This document shows, piece after piece, positions 1-11,650 of a stretch of DNA of 64,000 bases. The notes under the pieces were generated by a model. It saw nothing but the letters and a program-made list of their open reading frames with translations. It had not been told where the DNA came from and searched no databases. Source of the DNA: Vitrella brassicaformis (Eukaryota > Sar > Vitrellaceae); the NCBI GenBank assembly GCA_001179505.1, contig CDMY01000406.1, positions 1-64,000 on the forward strand. Direction: 5' to 3'. Positions within the stretch are counted from its first letter, which is position 1. Each line of letters starts with the position of its first letter. A program made the translations under genes and the position numbers.

Positions 1-104
1 CCCCTTGAGCCTGTTTGGGTCTGCGTGCTGATGGGACTGTATTTGTATGAGTATCACGGACACACAGACGAGTGTTACGGTTAATGACAGTTTCCCCACT
101 TCCT

Positions 105-180
105 CTCCTCTCTCAATGCTCACCGATTCAGATCTGAGTACGGCCTCTCAGTGGAGGCTTCTCATCGTTGCAGGGCACTC
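105..180 (-). promoter_or_regulatory. Conserved 5' UTR exon and splice donor of a gene off the left edge
   Basis: Read on the minus strand, this stretch carries GATGAGAAGCCTCCACTGAG, then a GTAC-containing spacer, then a GTGAGCAT splice donor (GT at 123-122). The same block lies just upstream of the F-box-like family genes starting at 4541 (+) and 48708 (-), where the donor pairs with an AG shortly before the ATG. No minus-strand ATG occurs in positions 1-123. I infer that a further family member begins beyond the left edge. Confidence 0.5.
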
Positions 181-733
181 ACAATGAACAACCTATCCGC
201 TCGTCCGTTTCTCTGGGGCAAGCTCAAAGCTCGCGGCAGAAGGAAGCAGAGGATTGAACCGATGCCATTTGCAGTTTGGAGTTGAAGGTGGTAAGCCGGC
301 CAGCACTGCCCATGATCCATTGCATCTCACAGACACGTCAGCGTCACGCACACGACATCAACCCATCTACTCACGCCACACCTACCATGCCACCCGTCAA
401 TCCCATGGGTCCATCCACCACCACAGCCACCCTTCCTCCCTCCGTCCCCTCTGCTTATCTATCTGTCAGCTGTCAGTCATCCAGACACCAACCCGTCCCT
501 CTCTCCCTTTGCGTGAATGGGTGCACCGACCGGGGCCACAGGAGATATACACACGATCGGCTTCGCCAGGAGCATGACAGCCGACAGATATGACAATCAC
601 AGCCACACACACGCAACATGTGCCGGGAGACAAGGCAGCAGGCAGACGCCACGCACACACCGATGCCCTCCCTCCCTCCCTCTCTCTAAGCAGACAGACA
701 GAGACTGTACACCCAAGAAGAGCTGGTGTTACA
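181..733. other. Intergenic, no supported gene
   Basis: No open frame here shows a recognisable domain or plausible codon use. The sequence is rich in CCTCC/CACAC simple sequence and probably holds the 3' flank of the minus-strand gene that ends at 734. Confidence 0.5.
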
Positions 734-3700
734 TCACTTGGCCACCAGCTTCATAGAGAGGTAGTTTCCTTCGTGTTGCACCCAGCAGCATCCCTCGGCC
801 ATGGTGTAGAGCGCCTTGAGATGCTCAAAGCACTCCAACACCAGCGACCGGAGGTCTGTGAGCCTGGCTGCCTGATCCTGCCCCTGCAACTCGCCTCCTC
901 TAGGTACCCACCGACATCGACCCTCGCCGGCCGCAGCGTGCACACGAACCTCACGAACGACCGCAGGTCTGCCTTGCCCCTCCACACCTGCCACTCGTCG
1001 TCCTCTACTGGACAGGTCATGTGCTCTATGTGCGGGCAGCGCAGCGACCACTCCGCCGGCACATCCTCCGGCCAGTCAGACGAGTCGATAGGGTGGTCAT
1101 GGCCAGGAGGCCGGAAAGAGACCTCTTCTAGCGATGGCAGAGGCAGGTACGAGAGCAACTCACAGCCCACGGCAAAGCTACGAACAGTGGCCAAGGTCAC
1201 TTTCCTGACTGCCCTCAGACCCGCGATGAAGCGACTAAGCTTTGATGGGGCAGAGGGAAGCTCAGAGAGGACGACATCGTAAAGCCGGAGATGGATGTGT
1301 TCGAGGGCCGGGAAGTGCCGGCTGGCCGCCGTCTGGCCCTCTCCCTCCCTCTCAGTGAGCCACTCGGGGATGCTCGCCACCACATCTGATGCACTCGTCT
1401 CGGTGTCACAGATGTCGATGTACTTGGCGTGGGTGAAGATGAGCTTGTCACGCCAGCTCCTGTGCAGCGGGATGCCACCCAGGAGCAAGTCCACCTGAAG
1501 GACACAAACACAAACACACACACACACGGGCGGACGCACACATGCTGCCCGATCTAATGTGTCTGCCCTTTCCTTCCTGACCTCAGTCGCCTCTGACGCC
1601 AGCTGTTTTGCGATCTCGCCGTATAGGCCAGTCGGCGCACGCGGGGCACCCCACGTCTCACCGCAGTCGACCGTCAGCCCGCTCCGTGGCCGCCACTCGA
1701 GCTCGCAATGCACCTCTGCCGCCCACTCGGCGATGCCCCTCAGGTCGTCCTCCCCCTGCCCGTACTCGTCGTCGATCATCGGGTCGGACACCACGAAGCA
1801 CAGCTTCCTCGGCACGACTAAAAGGGCAAAAGCAGAGACAGGTAGTCCACCCGACCAAATGAGAAATCTTGCTAGTGTCTCTGTCGGTCACCTTTGCTCT
1901 CTGGTTTGCCCCAGTGCTGATTGAGCGCGTCTTTGAGGTCGTTGATACGGCCCAAATCTTTGAGATCGTGGCGGAACTTATCGGGCATCTGGATCTCGAT
2001 GCCGGTGATGGTCGTGAGGTTGGGCCAGTTGGCGACAGCGGCGGTGAAGTCGGCCTCACACATTATATACTCGGCCTCCAGTCGCTCCATCTTGGTCGAA
2101 GTGCTGAGCAGGGACGCGAAATTAGAGAAGACGTGGGGGGCGTGGAGGCTCCTGAGGGCTGGGAGGGCCCACCGACGGTTGCTGCAGACAGACAACCACA
2201 GCAACGCGACATACAGCTGGTCAGGGCAGACACCCATCCTCTTTTCTCCTTCGTCCTCTGCGCCCATACCTAATGTGCCACAGCCATTTCTCTGATTGGA
2301 TGTTCGCCTGCGTCAGTTTGGGGAAGCGGGTCGCGTCCCCCGGGGCGCGGGCCACCGGTAAGCCGAAGATCGGGTCAGATGGCACCGGCGACACATGCAG
2401 CTCCTCGAGCGTCTCTGCCGACTTCTCCAGCAACTCGGCCACACACGGCACCACATCCGACGCATCCACATGGGCCGCTCGGATGTTGACCTGCACACAC
2501 ACACATGTGGACGTCACAGCTTCGCAGCACGGCCCTGTGTCCGTATCTCACCAGGTGCTTCACGTCCCTCAGCTTTCGTATCTTCTCGTAGCTGCTGGTC
2601 TCGTCTCTCGTCATGGCGAACTGTCGGAAGACGCCATATGTACTGTCTGTGGCCTTCTGGCGGGTCTCCTTGTTGACGCGCGTCAGGCGAGTGGCCGTCC
2701 TCGTGGTAAAAAACGCCCCCATATGACCGACCACGCCCTCGGGCAGACCAGGCAAACACGGCCGGCCGTAATCCTGATACACACATGCACAACAGAAGGA
2801 TAAGGCATGTAGTCAGTGGGGATGGTCGCGTCCTGTGTCGATGTGCATGTGTCACCTGTGGGCTTCCCGTCTGCTGGCGTGTCGCTGCTGCTGCTGCTGC
2901 TGCTGCTGTAGCACCAGAATTGCCAACCGAACCACCTGAAGACACACAACCACGACCATCCATCACAGCCACCCTTAAGATGTTTGCAGACATTTGGCGT
3001 GTGGATGTGTCCTGTGTACCTCCACTACTCGCGGCGGCAGCAGCAGCCGGGCTGGCTCCCACTTGTGAGCCCTTCCCGTCACCAGCAGACACCTGAATGA
3101 GCACGTGAGGCGGTCCATCAGTACTTGAATTGCATTCATGTGTGTGTGTGCCTTCGCATATATACCGCTTTGCTGAGGTACGCTGCCTTGCTGGCCTCAT
3201 CGTGGATGTTGTACAGCCACCGAACCAGCCTGCCGTCACCGTCTGTGCGCTGATGATGGACACGCGCACAGACACACGGAGAGATCTTGACTCGGGTGAG
3301 ACTTCTCTTCGTCAGTCCGTCCCCACCTCTTTGTTTTGGGCGTCAGGGGGGATCTGGGCGAGTTCATTGCTGAGCGTCGAGTCGGCATCTGTTAGGGTCT
3401 CCAGCACGCCGGACAAACGGGCAGCCAACGATACACAGGCCTGTCGGCAAAGAGAAAAACACAAAGAACAATCAGAGGCGGGTAGGGTATGAGATGTGGG
3501 GATGGAATGGCTGCACGTGTGGCTTGTTCCAGCGCGAACCTCTGTGTTGCTCTCGGCATCTGATATCTGCAGATCCGCCGCCTCAGTTTTGGCGGCCATC
3601 CGTGAGGTGACCTGCACAGAGCAAAGCAAAGCAATTGCTCCACAGCCACCATGTGCTGGCAGCTCGCCCGCCCCTCTCATCTTTTCTCACCGAGTGTATC

Positions 3701-4069
3701 TGATCGATGACATCCCGCAAGCTATCCTTATCGCCATACAATCCGCCGCCCTCCTTCCCTGAGTGAACCACACGGGTCACGTCTTTCGATGCATCGTGTG
3801 GCTGTGTGCGTGAGTGTGCTATGACCTCTGGAGGCAGCGGGGCCGCCATCGCTACTTGAGTCCATCGCCAGGACACTATCGACCACCTGCACCAACGAGA
3901 GAGAGAGAAAGACGATACGGGCACCCACCCGCCCGTTTGTGCTTTCAGCTTGGCACTCACTGCTCAGGTGATCAGGTGCGTGTGGGCGATTTCGGCAGCC
4001 TCCATGCAGCTGTGTGTCGATGCTGCTGCCGACACCTCAGCTCCACCTCAGATTGCCCATAAGATCTGG

Positions 4070-4104
<35 letters not shown>

Positions 4105-4169
4105 TGCACAGGCATCAGGGAGGGGAACATGTGTGTGAAGGGCTCTGCTCGGACCCTGGGCTCGGACAC
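734..4169 (-). CDS. F-box/LRR-like hypothetical protein, multi-exon
   Basis: Minus-strand gene with about ten short exons separated by TG-rich introns. One exon (about 2590-2770) reads LPEGVVGHMGAFFTTRTATR followed by LTRVNKETRQ. It has the spacing of an F-box-like motif (LP..V...., then L..TC/N-like). Later exons contain leucine-rich patches (TLEELHVSP, LPALRSLHAP, LEHIHLRLYDVVL, LPLPSLEEVSF) that resemble degenerate leucine-rich repeats. Upstream exons (about 3040-4030) carry Ala/Ser-rich and helical segments, for example GRLVRWLYNIHDEASKAAYL. The first exon is uncertain: an ATG at 4169 is possible. Near 880-960 the reading frame shifts between two equally open frames, so the last about 60 codons ending at 734 are provisional. 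An SCF substrate-receptor role would be inference only. No close family is recognised. Confidence 0.55.
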
Positions 4170-4380
4170 TCACACGTGTATTCATCGCTGGCAACGAACG
4201 AAGGGGGCGCTCAACACATCTGTAGCCGCACACCTGATGGATGGATGAATGGATGAATGAATGCCAGGGGAATGCATAGATCTGTCCTCTCCTGCGCATA
4301 CCCTGCCTCCCTGCGCAGACAAAAACCGTTTCTTCTGAGTGCGAGCTTATGAGCGAGGAAGGACCGAGGTGTGGACAGCG

Positions 4381-4521
4381 ATGAGAAGCCTCCACTGAGA
4401 CGTGCTGTACTCCCCGATAATTTGGTGAGCATCAGAGATGAGAAGGACTGATGGATGAATGCCATTGAATGGAAGGATGTGCATCTCATCTCATCTTCTT
4501 GCTGATCTTTTTTTGCTTCAG
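4381..4521 (+). promoter_or_regulatory. Conserved 5' UTR exon plus 5' UTR intron
   Basis: The block 4381-4424 (ATGAGAAGCCTCCACTGAGA ... AATTTG) ends at a GTGAGC donor. A pyrimidine-rich acceptor TTTTTGCTTCAG ends at 4521, 19 bp before the ATG at 4541. The same exon-intron arrangement precedes the paralogue at 48708 (-), with an intron of 65 nt instead of 97 nt. Conservation of both splice sites and of the exon supports a real 5' UTR intron. Confidence 0.6.
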
Positions 4522-4540
4522 GCGTTGTCGACCTATAGCC

Positions 4541-5927
4541 ATGGCGGCTGCAGCGTCATCTTCATCCGCTGCTGCTGATGATGATACTGTGGCCGGCTTG
4601 CCGCAGCCACCTGTGAGTGGCCTGTGAGTGAATTCTTAAGACTGCACACACACACACAGATCATATGCCACGCATCACGGTTGTCTCTTATTGTTTCATC
4701 CATCAGGCAATGTCATCATCGAGTCGCGGCCGCCCCACCAGCCCTCAAGACCTGCTGCCCCTGCTCATCAGCAAAGCCGCCCGCTCGAATCCCACCAGAC
4801 GCGCACTGATCGCACAGATTGCCAACGGCCCCTTCACTCAGCAACAGCTGCAGCTGGACCATAACAAGGAGAGCATCACCCGCACTGTGACCCAGGGCGT
4901 CAAGAAGCAAATCGACGCCCAGCTCGTTGCCAAGGGCCTCAAGGACATCGTCTCCCTCTCCGCTGACCTGACATCGCTCGACGTGCTGCTGGACCTGGTA
5001 TACTTCATCGACACGAGCGGCGAGCTGGCGGGCTGGGAGCCGATCATCAGGGTGGCCAAGCATCAGGGGCGGGGAGGCGGGCAGTTGCCGATAGAGCTGA
5101 CCAGTGCTGATGTGGAGGCGGTGGGCAGCCGGGCGGTCTACGACAGCCGGTGTGAGGCGCTGCGGCAGCTCTCGCTGATCGGCCGGCACATCGGTATGAC
5201 GCTCGGGCGCGACGATGGCGAGGAACGGCTGAATGGGCTTCGGCTGACCATCCGCCCACTGCAGACACTGCCGGCCGACCATCCCTTCCGCGATGGATAC
5301 GACCCGGCCAACCCCGTGTGTGAGTATCATGGTGAGGGCGGGAGAGAAGGGGAGGACTATAGGAGGGGGACCATTGGGTGTGTGTGTGTGTAGGTTCTGA
5401 GTTTCCGTCCATCCGCGACGCTGTGCTGTTTGAGTGAGAAAAATGACACACGCGGACACATAAACACATTGGCTGCACCGCTCTGCCGTGATGTGTCTGA
5501 TCAGGATGCGTTGGGGAGGGTCGGAGGTCGTGTACCAGGATGGCAACCGGTGGCACAATGCCCCAATCTACGACCGACTGGTCAGCCTCACACCCACAGA
5601 CACACGATTGCCTCACCAGCTGTCCCCCTCGCTCATTGTCATATCTCACTTTCTCTTCAGCGGCAGCTCGCCTCTCAGGAGTCGCCCATCTGGGGCTGTC
5701 ACACCACCAGCACCAGACACTGGGCGGCAGCAGACTTCCGGCGCATCATAGTGCTGCACGGCGACCAGCCCGGCCACCACGTCGAGGCACACATCGCCAT
5801 CAGCAGCTCCCCCATATATGCCATCGCCTACCTCTACACGACGAAGCCTCCGGTGGATGGCAAGGAGGGAGCCGCCAGGTTCCGGTGGATGGCAAGGAGG
5901 GAGCCGCCAGGTTCCCCCAGACAGTGA
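4541..5927 (+). CDS. F-box-like 'RGGGQLPIEL' family protein, 3' end frameshifted
   Basis: A member of a family found five times in this window. The first exon encodes MAAAASSSSAAADDD and is shared with the 48708 (-) paralogue. The second (4710-5330) carries helical repeats and the signature HQGRGGGQLPIEL, followed by CEALRQLSLIGRHIG and LPADHPFRDGYDPANP. Short exons follow: FPSIRDAVLFE, then WGGSEVVYQDG...NAPIYDRL. The last exon starts RQLASQESPIWGCHTT and reaches LYTTKPPVDGKEGAARF. At that point a 32-bp tandem duplication (5850-5913) shifts the frame, giving a premature stop at 5927. Without it the frame would continue to the stop at 5989, as in the other members (GADAQVAFG near the C-terminus). 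The function is unknown. It may be a young pseudogene or a variant with a changed tail. Confidence 0.7.
5850..5913 (+). repeat. 32-bp tandem duplication inside coding exon
   Basis: CCGGTGGATGGCAAGGAGGG and the following 12 bases occur twice in immediate succession, with copies starting at 5850 and 5882. Because 32 is not a multiple of three, it shifts the frame of the gene at 4541. The paralogues at 13450 and 47400 (-) have one copy. Confidence 0.9.
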
Positions 5928-5989
5928 CGGTGGTGCGGCAGGTGATGGGGGCCGACGCACAGGTGGCGTTCGGCACCCAGCTGGCCTAG

Positions 5990-6804
5990 CTCTCCCCCCT
6001 GCAGCTGCTGGTGGTGGTGGTGGCCCCGCCCCTGCAGGTTACCACACCGCCCACACCCCTCCCCCCCGCCACCGCACACTTGCCTGATGGACGACCCCCA
6101 CGTGTGTGTCATGCCTTGTGTGTCAGGACTGATTCTGTGGTGCAGGTGGACAGGGTGGCGGCCTCTTTACAGATGCGATGTGTGATTGAACCTTTACCTT
6201 CAAGGCGGTCGGTGTGCAATCTCTGTCTGCCTGTCTACAGTCTGTCTGTGTGTGTGTGCGCATACAGACAGGGATTGAGGGAGGGAGGGGGGGATTGAGG
6301 GAGGACATCGGTGTGTGCGTGGCGTCTGCCTGCTGCCTTGCTGGGCCGCTTCATGGATGGATGGATGGTGTGTGTCTGCCTGTCACGCTCATGGCGAAGC
6401 CGACGGTGTGCCCGGCGGACCAACAGCAGCTCGCTCGTCCATTCATTTGTCTCTGTGCCGGGCTGCATTCATGAGTCGATGGACAGCCACAGAAACACAT
6501 GCAGTGAAAGCTTGGCTGGCCAGCCTTCATCCAACACACACACACGCACGCAAAGAAGTCGCCGAGCCGTTGGCTGTCGGTGTGTCTCTCGAAGGATACA
6601 TACATAGGTTATCCATCCCATCTATCGTGAGTGAGTGAGTCTCACATCTCCATCAACGCAAAAATAGCAAACAGACCCCTCACTCACGGCACATACCCGA
6701 CTGCAACTCATCGCATCCATGTCCTATCCTGCAGGCGCACGTACTACCACGCCATCAGAATGCCCTATGTCTTGGACTTTGTCTTGTGTGTCCCACGATG
6801 GATG
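5990..6804. other. Intergenic, strongly conserved with 13840-14665
   Basis: No supported gene. The stretch from about 6040 onward (TG/CA tracts, GGGAGGGAGG, and a block with CGCCGAGCCGTTGGCTGTCG near 6561) is nearly identical to 13890-14660, offset about 7.85 kb. It forms the 3' flank shared by the duplicated minus-strand CBM genes and the plus-strand F-box-like genes, which converge here. Confidence 0.7.
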
Positions 6805-9800
6805 TTAGTCGCCTCTGTGATGCCTCCTGTCCGGCCGCTCTGAAGGACGACTCTCCTGGCTTCTCACTGTGCTCAGCCGCGAGGCCAAGGCACGGAGCTC
6901 CGCTTGCGCCTCACGATGCTCGTCGGCAGCTGAGACACACAACATACACACACACACACACACACACAAAGACTCATCTGACTTCTTCGGGCTGTTCGTG
7001 TCTCTGTTGCTTACCGGCCATGTCAGCCGTCTTTGCCTCCAGCAGCTGGTATATGCGGCGAAGGAGAGCATCGCCAGCCGCGTTGAAGGTGGAGGCCGAG
7101 TACATGCAGCTCTGCGATATGATGTAAAAGCCCGGCGAGGGAATCAGATAAGCGCCGCTGCCATCTGGAGAGGGAAACACAGAGACACACATGTAACCCG
7201 CCAGTGTCATGACACTGTGTGCCAGTCGTGTCTTGCCTTGAGGATGATCCCAGGCGGCTCTTTGTCGATTGCCATCATTGAACAGAACACGCAGATTCTG
7301 ACAGGGCAGACCACACGATGACCGACACAAGGTGCCGACTGTGTTCTGCATCTTCTGACCTCGTGCCAGGCCATCGAGACGTGAAAGAGGTCTCCCCCGC
7401 CCTCTGGAACGCCCTCACACCTCACACCGGGGGAAAGAGTCCACTTCTCCTCCCTCACTCCGCTGTCGGAAATCTCGTCTGCTCGTCGATAGTGGCAGCG
7501 GGGATACATCCAGCTGGTCGTGTACAGGATGTGGGCCCTCTTCGCTGTTTTTGCCTCCTTGTCGAGCAGCGACAGAATGTCTGAAGGAGACAGGGAGGAT
7601 TTTGCAGCCGACTGTTTTTTTCATTTTTGGTCGTTTCTCACCGAGACAGGCCTCACGAGCGATCATATCCTCGCACCAGAGTGTGTGGACAACGCCTTCA
7701 TTCAACAGATGGACGCCCTCCTGCTCGATGGAATAGTAGCCCCCTGACGCGCCAAACAGACCGAGACACAGAGACTGATGTTCTCTTCTTTGCTTGATGG
7801 CTGGATGAGTGGCGCTGGCCTTACGTCTTCCGTCAGTGCCGACGGGCGCATCCAACACTTTCTCCCTGCCACCCTCGGTGATGCCCATCACGAAGCACAT
7901 TGACTGAAAGAGAAGGCAGGCAGCCCGACAACAATTCGTGCCCGGCTGTCGGCCTTGATGTGTCTCGGCTCACCTTCTGCTCGATGTGAGCATACCACAG
8001 CTCATTCGTTAGCTGGAGACACTCCTTGCTGTCCAGACGATGCTTTGACGGATCCGATCCTATAAAGCCGACGACATACTCACACTTCAGTTGTATCTGC
8101 TCGCTATTGCCGCTGCTGCTGCTGTTGTTGCTGCTGCTAGCGCTGCTGGCGCTGCTGCTGCTATTGCCGCTGCTGCTGGCGCTGCTGGCGCTGTTGCCGC
8201 TATTGACGCTGCTGCTGGCGCTGCTGGCGCTGCTGGCGCTGCTGGTGCTGCTGCCGCTGTAGCTTGACTTGAGTTTGTAGTAGAGGTGCAGCCCCGGCTG
8301 ATGGAGGTCTCTTGTATCGTGATCCTGCAACATCACGACAACTGACACAAACGTGTCTTTTCCTTCGTACTGTATTTCTAACCTGATGCCACGGGGCGGC
8401 CGAGTCGAACGTCGCTTGCTGTGCTTCCGCTTGCTGTGCTTCGGCAGTTCTCGATGCGGTGGGCTGGTCGGGTGAGTTGACCGGCCGGAGACGGATGAGC
8501 TGATTGGGCTTGACCAGGGAACGTATCCGGGCCCATATGTCCTCCGGGGAGATGTCGGACAGCCTTCTGACAGCCTTCCGCAACTCCTTGATCTTCACGA
8601 GAAGTGGTTCGATCTTCGCACTTGACGTCGCTCTCGCCACGCTGAACAGCAAGAGTCGAGTCTATCAGGTGCATTTTTCGTGGCTTTTCTGTTACACTCA
8701 CGTGTCGGTTGCCCTGGCCGTTGAGTGTGAAGGCGAGCTGGGTGGTGGGGAGCTGGGCGGCAGGCTCGGTCGCTCGGTCGCCCTGGTCCTGCAGCCAGCC
8801 ACATCAACAAGCAGAGAGACCCCATGACACGATTCTCACCCATACCCTTGAATTGGCTTACGTGTCGCTGGCCATCGGTGAGACCGCTGCGCTGGGCCTT
8901 GCGAAGGGGCCAGCTACAACAACCACACGACAAGACAGACACAGATGATCAATCACTTTATCGCATTTGTGCCGCACCTGAGGCCTCTCTCAACGCGGCG
9001 CTCAGGCCAGGAACAACAAACTGGAGAAGGTCCTGCCGATAATGACGAAGAGACTCCGGCCGCAGGAGTTCTCCGTCAACCAGCAAGTACAGGCCTGCGC
9101 CTCGGAGAATGTAGTTGCCACCTGCAGACATACGCAAAACACACCACAGTGACAAGCAGAGAAGGATATCCAGGCCGTGTGGTTCTTCCTTCACCTCCTG
9201 GAGCGTGATCCCAAGAGCCGCTCCCGTTATTTAGGACGAACTCGAGACCCTGAGTATTGATTGGCAAACATGTTTGCACATTTCACCCACGAAAGACGAG
9301 TCACTGCGTGGATCCCTGTGCGGTGTGCAGCTTACGCTATGGAATGGCATTTGCGCATGCCATACACAGCGGTCGTCGGAAAACGTATTGCACACGATGC
9401 CTGGAGGGTCTGTCCAGCGGCCGTCGGCGGGCTTTTGGAAGTGGATGCGGGGCGACGTCCAGCCGGTGAAGTAGAGAAGGTGCGCCTCTGCTACGCCGCG
9501 CGCCGCCTTGTCGAGGATACACAGCCGGTCTGACGAACAAACAGCTTGTGAAAAACCGTGTGTCTCTCATCGATCAGCTTCTTACCGACATAATCCACAT
9601 TACACCTCAGGACGTCCAGGCGTCCGTCTTGGAGAAGACACACGCCTTCCGCTGGGGCGCTGTAATTGGGTTCTGAGAGTAGCACAGCAGAGGCGCAAGC
9701 AATTTGGATGACGGCGTCTGTCGTTCTGAAGCGCTCACTTCCTGTGAGTGACGGAGGATTGTCCCACTCAGTGTGACTTGCGTCACACATGACAAAGTCG

Positions 9801-10318
9801 GCGGCCTGCATGCACCAAGGCATCCTCTTACATTGACTTTCCTGCCTTTGCCTCCCACGCCCCTGCTTACCTGGTGCTGAATGTGCAGATACCACAGCCC
9901 TCCCTCAAGCGACACGCACTCACGGTCAGCCCACTCGGCCGACCCCTGCCGGCTGTAGTGGCATACTGGGCAGTGCCAGCCCGACCGGTACAGCTGAGAA
10001 GATCAACACACAGCACACAACAGACACAAGGTCAGACGTCTTAGTGCCTGTCAGAAGCTGTCTCCCCATCTCTGCCCGTGAGGGTACTGACGATGTGGAT
10101 GCCGGGCCTCCTGATATCCACCTGGACGCACAGAACACAGCACGTGGGAGTCGTGTCGCCGTACCCCCATGCATCCCAATAGTCACCTCGTTACGGCTGA
10201 TGTTGACGCCTTGCCACACGTCGTGTGGCAGCAGGGAGCCGAGCTGCGCCAACTTGAGGGCGGTGGGGCTTTCCAGAGAGAGCTTGGTCCGGTCGATGAG
10301 GTCCTTGAAACTCGTCAT
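6805..10318 (-). CDS. Protein with four CBM25/CBM53-like starch-binding modules (copy 1)
   Basis: Minus-strand gene of about 16 exons. The start is the conserved MTSFKDLID ATG at 10318; an in-frame ATG 18 bp upstream also exists here but is out of frame in copy 2. Four modules follow the CBM25/53 pattern of an aromatic strand, W-x-PPG, a V-x-NDG...WD loop, and a closing NY...GLYLL strand. Module 1 (9.6-10.0 kb) has LYRSGWHCPVCHYSR and HTEWDNP. Module 2 (9.0-9.55 kb) has LLYFTGWTSPRIHF, RWTDPPG and FVLNNGSGSWDHAPGG. Module 3 (7.67-8.33 kb) is diverged and carries an S/A/N tract. Module 4 (7.0-7.58 kb) has ILYTTSWMYPRCHYR, VLFNDG...AAWDHP and YLIPSPGFYII. A short coiled tail ends at 6805. Each module spans three exons. 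Binding to alpha-glucan, perhaps storage starch, follows from the family. No catalytic domain is visible. Confidence 0.75.
8098..8265 (-). repeat. Trinucleotide tract encoding Ser/Ala/Asn run
   Basis: A run of GCTGCTGGC/GCTGTTGCC-like triplets inside module 3 of the CBM gene is translated on the minus strand as a Ser/Ala/Asn/Gly tract of about 55 residues. The equivalent tract in copy 2 (15961-16045) is about half as long. The length difference keeps the frame. Confidence 0.85.
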
Positions 10319-10415
10319 CGGGGAAGGGAGAATCATTCAAACTTCGGAGACTGGGGGCTGCTGGGGGCTAGTACCACTGGCAGGAGACGCCACTGGCAGC
10401 CTCGTGAGTCGACTG
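10319..10415. promoter_or_regulatory. Divergent spacer between CBM gene and PBP-like gene
   Basis: These 97 bp separate the start codons of the minus-strand CBM gene and the plus-strand PBP-like gene. The same spacer recurs at 11651-11747 and 18154-18255 with few changes. It is the presumed bidirectional promoter and 5' UTR region of the pair. Confidence 0.55.
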
Positions 10416-10655
10416 ATGCCCCGCAGCGGCGTCAAATCGCAGGATGTCGGCATCTCCATCCCTTTGGTCCTCTTCCTCTGCTCCATCCTGCTGCTCTTTT
10501 CCCTCCCGCCCTCCTGCCTCACTGAGGCATTCACGTCCCTGCCGGTGGTGTCGGTCAACACAACCCTCTACTACCCCGCCGGCAACGGGTCGGCGTGTCT
10601 GGTCGACCGCAGTATCATGTTTGCCATGCATGGAAACTGGGCGTTGCCAACCTGA
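10416..10655 (+). pseudogene. Truncated PBP-like gene, 5' fragment
   Basis: Starts with MPRSGVKSQDVG, then the hydrophobic signal/anchor IPLVLFLCSILLLFSL, and matches the intact gene at 22075 up to DRSIMFAM (about residue 68). There the sequence switches to unrelated DNA encoding HGNWALPT and a stop. The switch is identical in the copy at 11748, so the breakage predates that duplication. Downstream exons of the binding-protein fold are absent before the gap. Confidence 0.75.
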
Positions 10656-10718
10656 CACACCTTTCTCGACCTCTCGCTGCAAGTGGCGCCGGTGGGTGGG
10701 TGGGTGTCCACGAGTGGG

Positions 10719-11018
10719 NNNNNNNNNNNNNNNNNNNNNNNNNNNNNNNNNNNNNNNNNNNNNNNNNNNNNNNNNNNNNNNNNNNNNNNNNNNNNNNNNN
10801 NNNNNNNNNNNNNNNNNNNNNNNNNNNNNNNNNNNNNNNNNNNNNNNNNNNNNNNNNNNNNNNNNNNNNNNNNNNNNNNNNNNNNNNNNNNNNNNNNNNN
10901 NNNNNNNNNNNNNNNNNNNNNNNNNNNNNNNNNNNNNNNNNNNNNNNNNNNNNNNNNNNNNNNNNNNNNNNNNNNNNNNNNNNNNNNNNNNNNNNNNNNN
11001 NNNNNNNNNNNNNNNNNN
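10719..11018. other. Assembly gap, 300 N
   Basis: Exactly 300 N, the same length as the gap at 55228, so probably a placeholder of unknown true size. The 1.03 kb on its left (9687-10718) and the 1.03 kb on its right (11019-12049) are near-identical and in the same orientation. Confidence 0.95.
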
Positions 11019-11650
11019 AGAGGCGCAAGCAATTTGGATGACGGCGTCTGTCGTTCTGAAGCGCTCACTTCCTGTGAGTGACGGAGGATTGTCCCACTCA
11101 GTGTGACTTGCGTCACACATGACAAAGTCGGCGGCCTGCATGCACCAAGGCATCCTCTTACATTGACTTTCCTGCCTTTGCCTCCCTCGCCCTGCTTACC
11201 CTTTACTGAATGTGCAGATACCACAGCCCTCCCTCGAGCGACAGGCACTCACGGTCAGCCCACTCGGCCGACCCCTGCCGGCTGTAGTGGCATACTGGGC
11301 AGTGCCAGCCCGACCGGTACAGCTGAGAAGATCAACACACAGCACACAACAGACACAAGGTCAGACGTCTTAGTGCCTGTCAGAAGCTGTCTCCCCATCT
11401 CTGCCCGTGAGGGTACTGACGATGTGGATGCCGGGCCTCCTGATATCCACCTGGACGCACAGAACACAGCACGTGGGAGTCGTGTCGCCGTATTCCCATG
11501 CATCCCAATAGTCACCTCGTTACGAGGGCCGATGTCGACGCCTTGCCACACGTCGTGTGGCAGCAGGGAGCCGAGCTGCGCCAACTTGAGGGCGGTGGGG
11601 CTTTCCAGAGAGAGCTTGGTCCGGTCGATGAGGTCCTTGAAACTCGTCAT
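11019..11650 (-). pseudogene. 5' fragment of a CBM25-like gene, cut by assembly gap
   Basis: Carries the MTSFKDLID start (ATG at 11650), the ...PHDVWQGVDIGPR exon, and the first CBM module exons up to the gap at 11018. The rest of the gene is missing or lies in the gap. Bases near 11181-11250 and 11492-11530 agree with copy 2 (17.7-18.0 kb), whereas others agree with copy 1, so it is a mosaic. It could be the edge of a real third copy or a haplotype or overlap artefact. Confidence 0.6.

Larger units (their letters stand above)
6040..10718. repeat. Segmental duplication, copy A (partner 13890-18460)
   Basis: This block repeats 13890-18460 at an offset of about 7.85 kb in the same orientation. 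It covers the whole CBM gene, its 3' intergenic region and the start of the divergent PBP-like gene. The adjoining F-box-like genes (4541 and 12473) are also homologous but clearly more diverged. Confidence 0.85.

Noticed and set aside
880-960. 28-nt mini-intron in the F-box/LRR-like gene
   Set aside because: GT and AG exist but none of the possible joins restores the downstream frame; a base error is equally likely.
590-1282. 230-codon plus-strand open frame
   Set aside because: Antisense to the F-box/LRR-like gene; composition reflects CT/CA-rich DNA and no domain is seen.
6300-6700. Conserved noncoding block considered as an ncRNA
   Set aside because: High identity to 14150-14560 is explained by recent duplication; no independent sign of structure or transcription.
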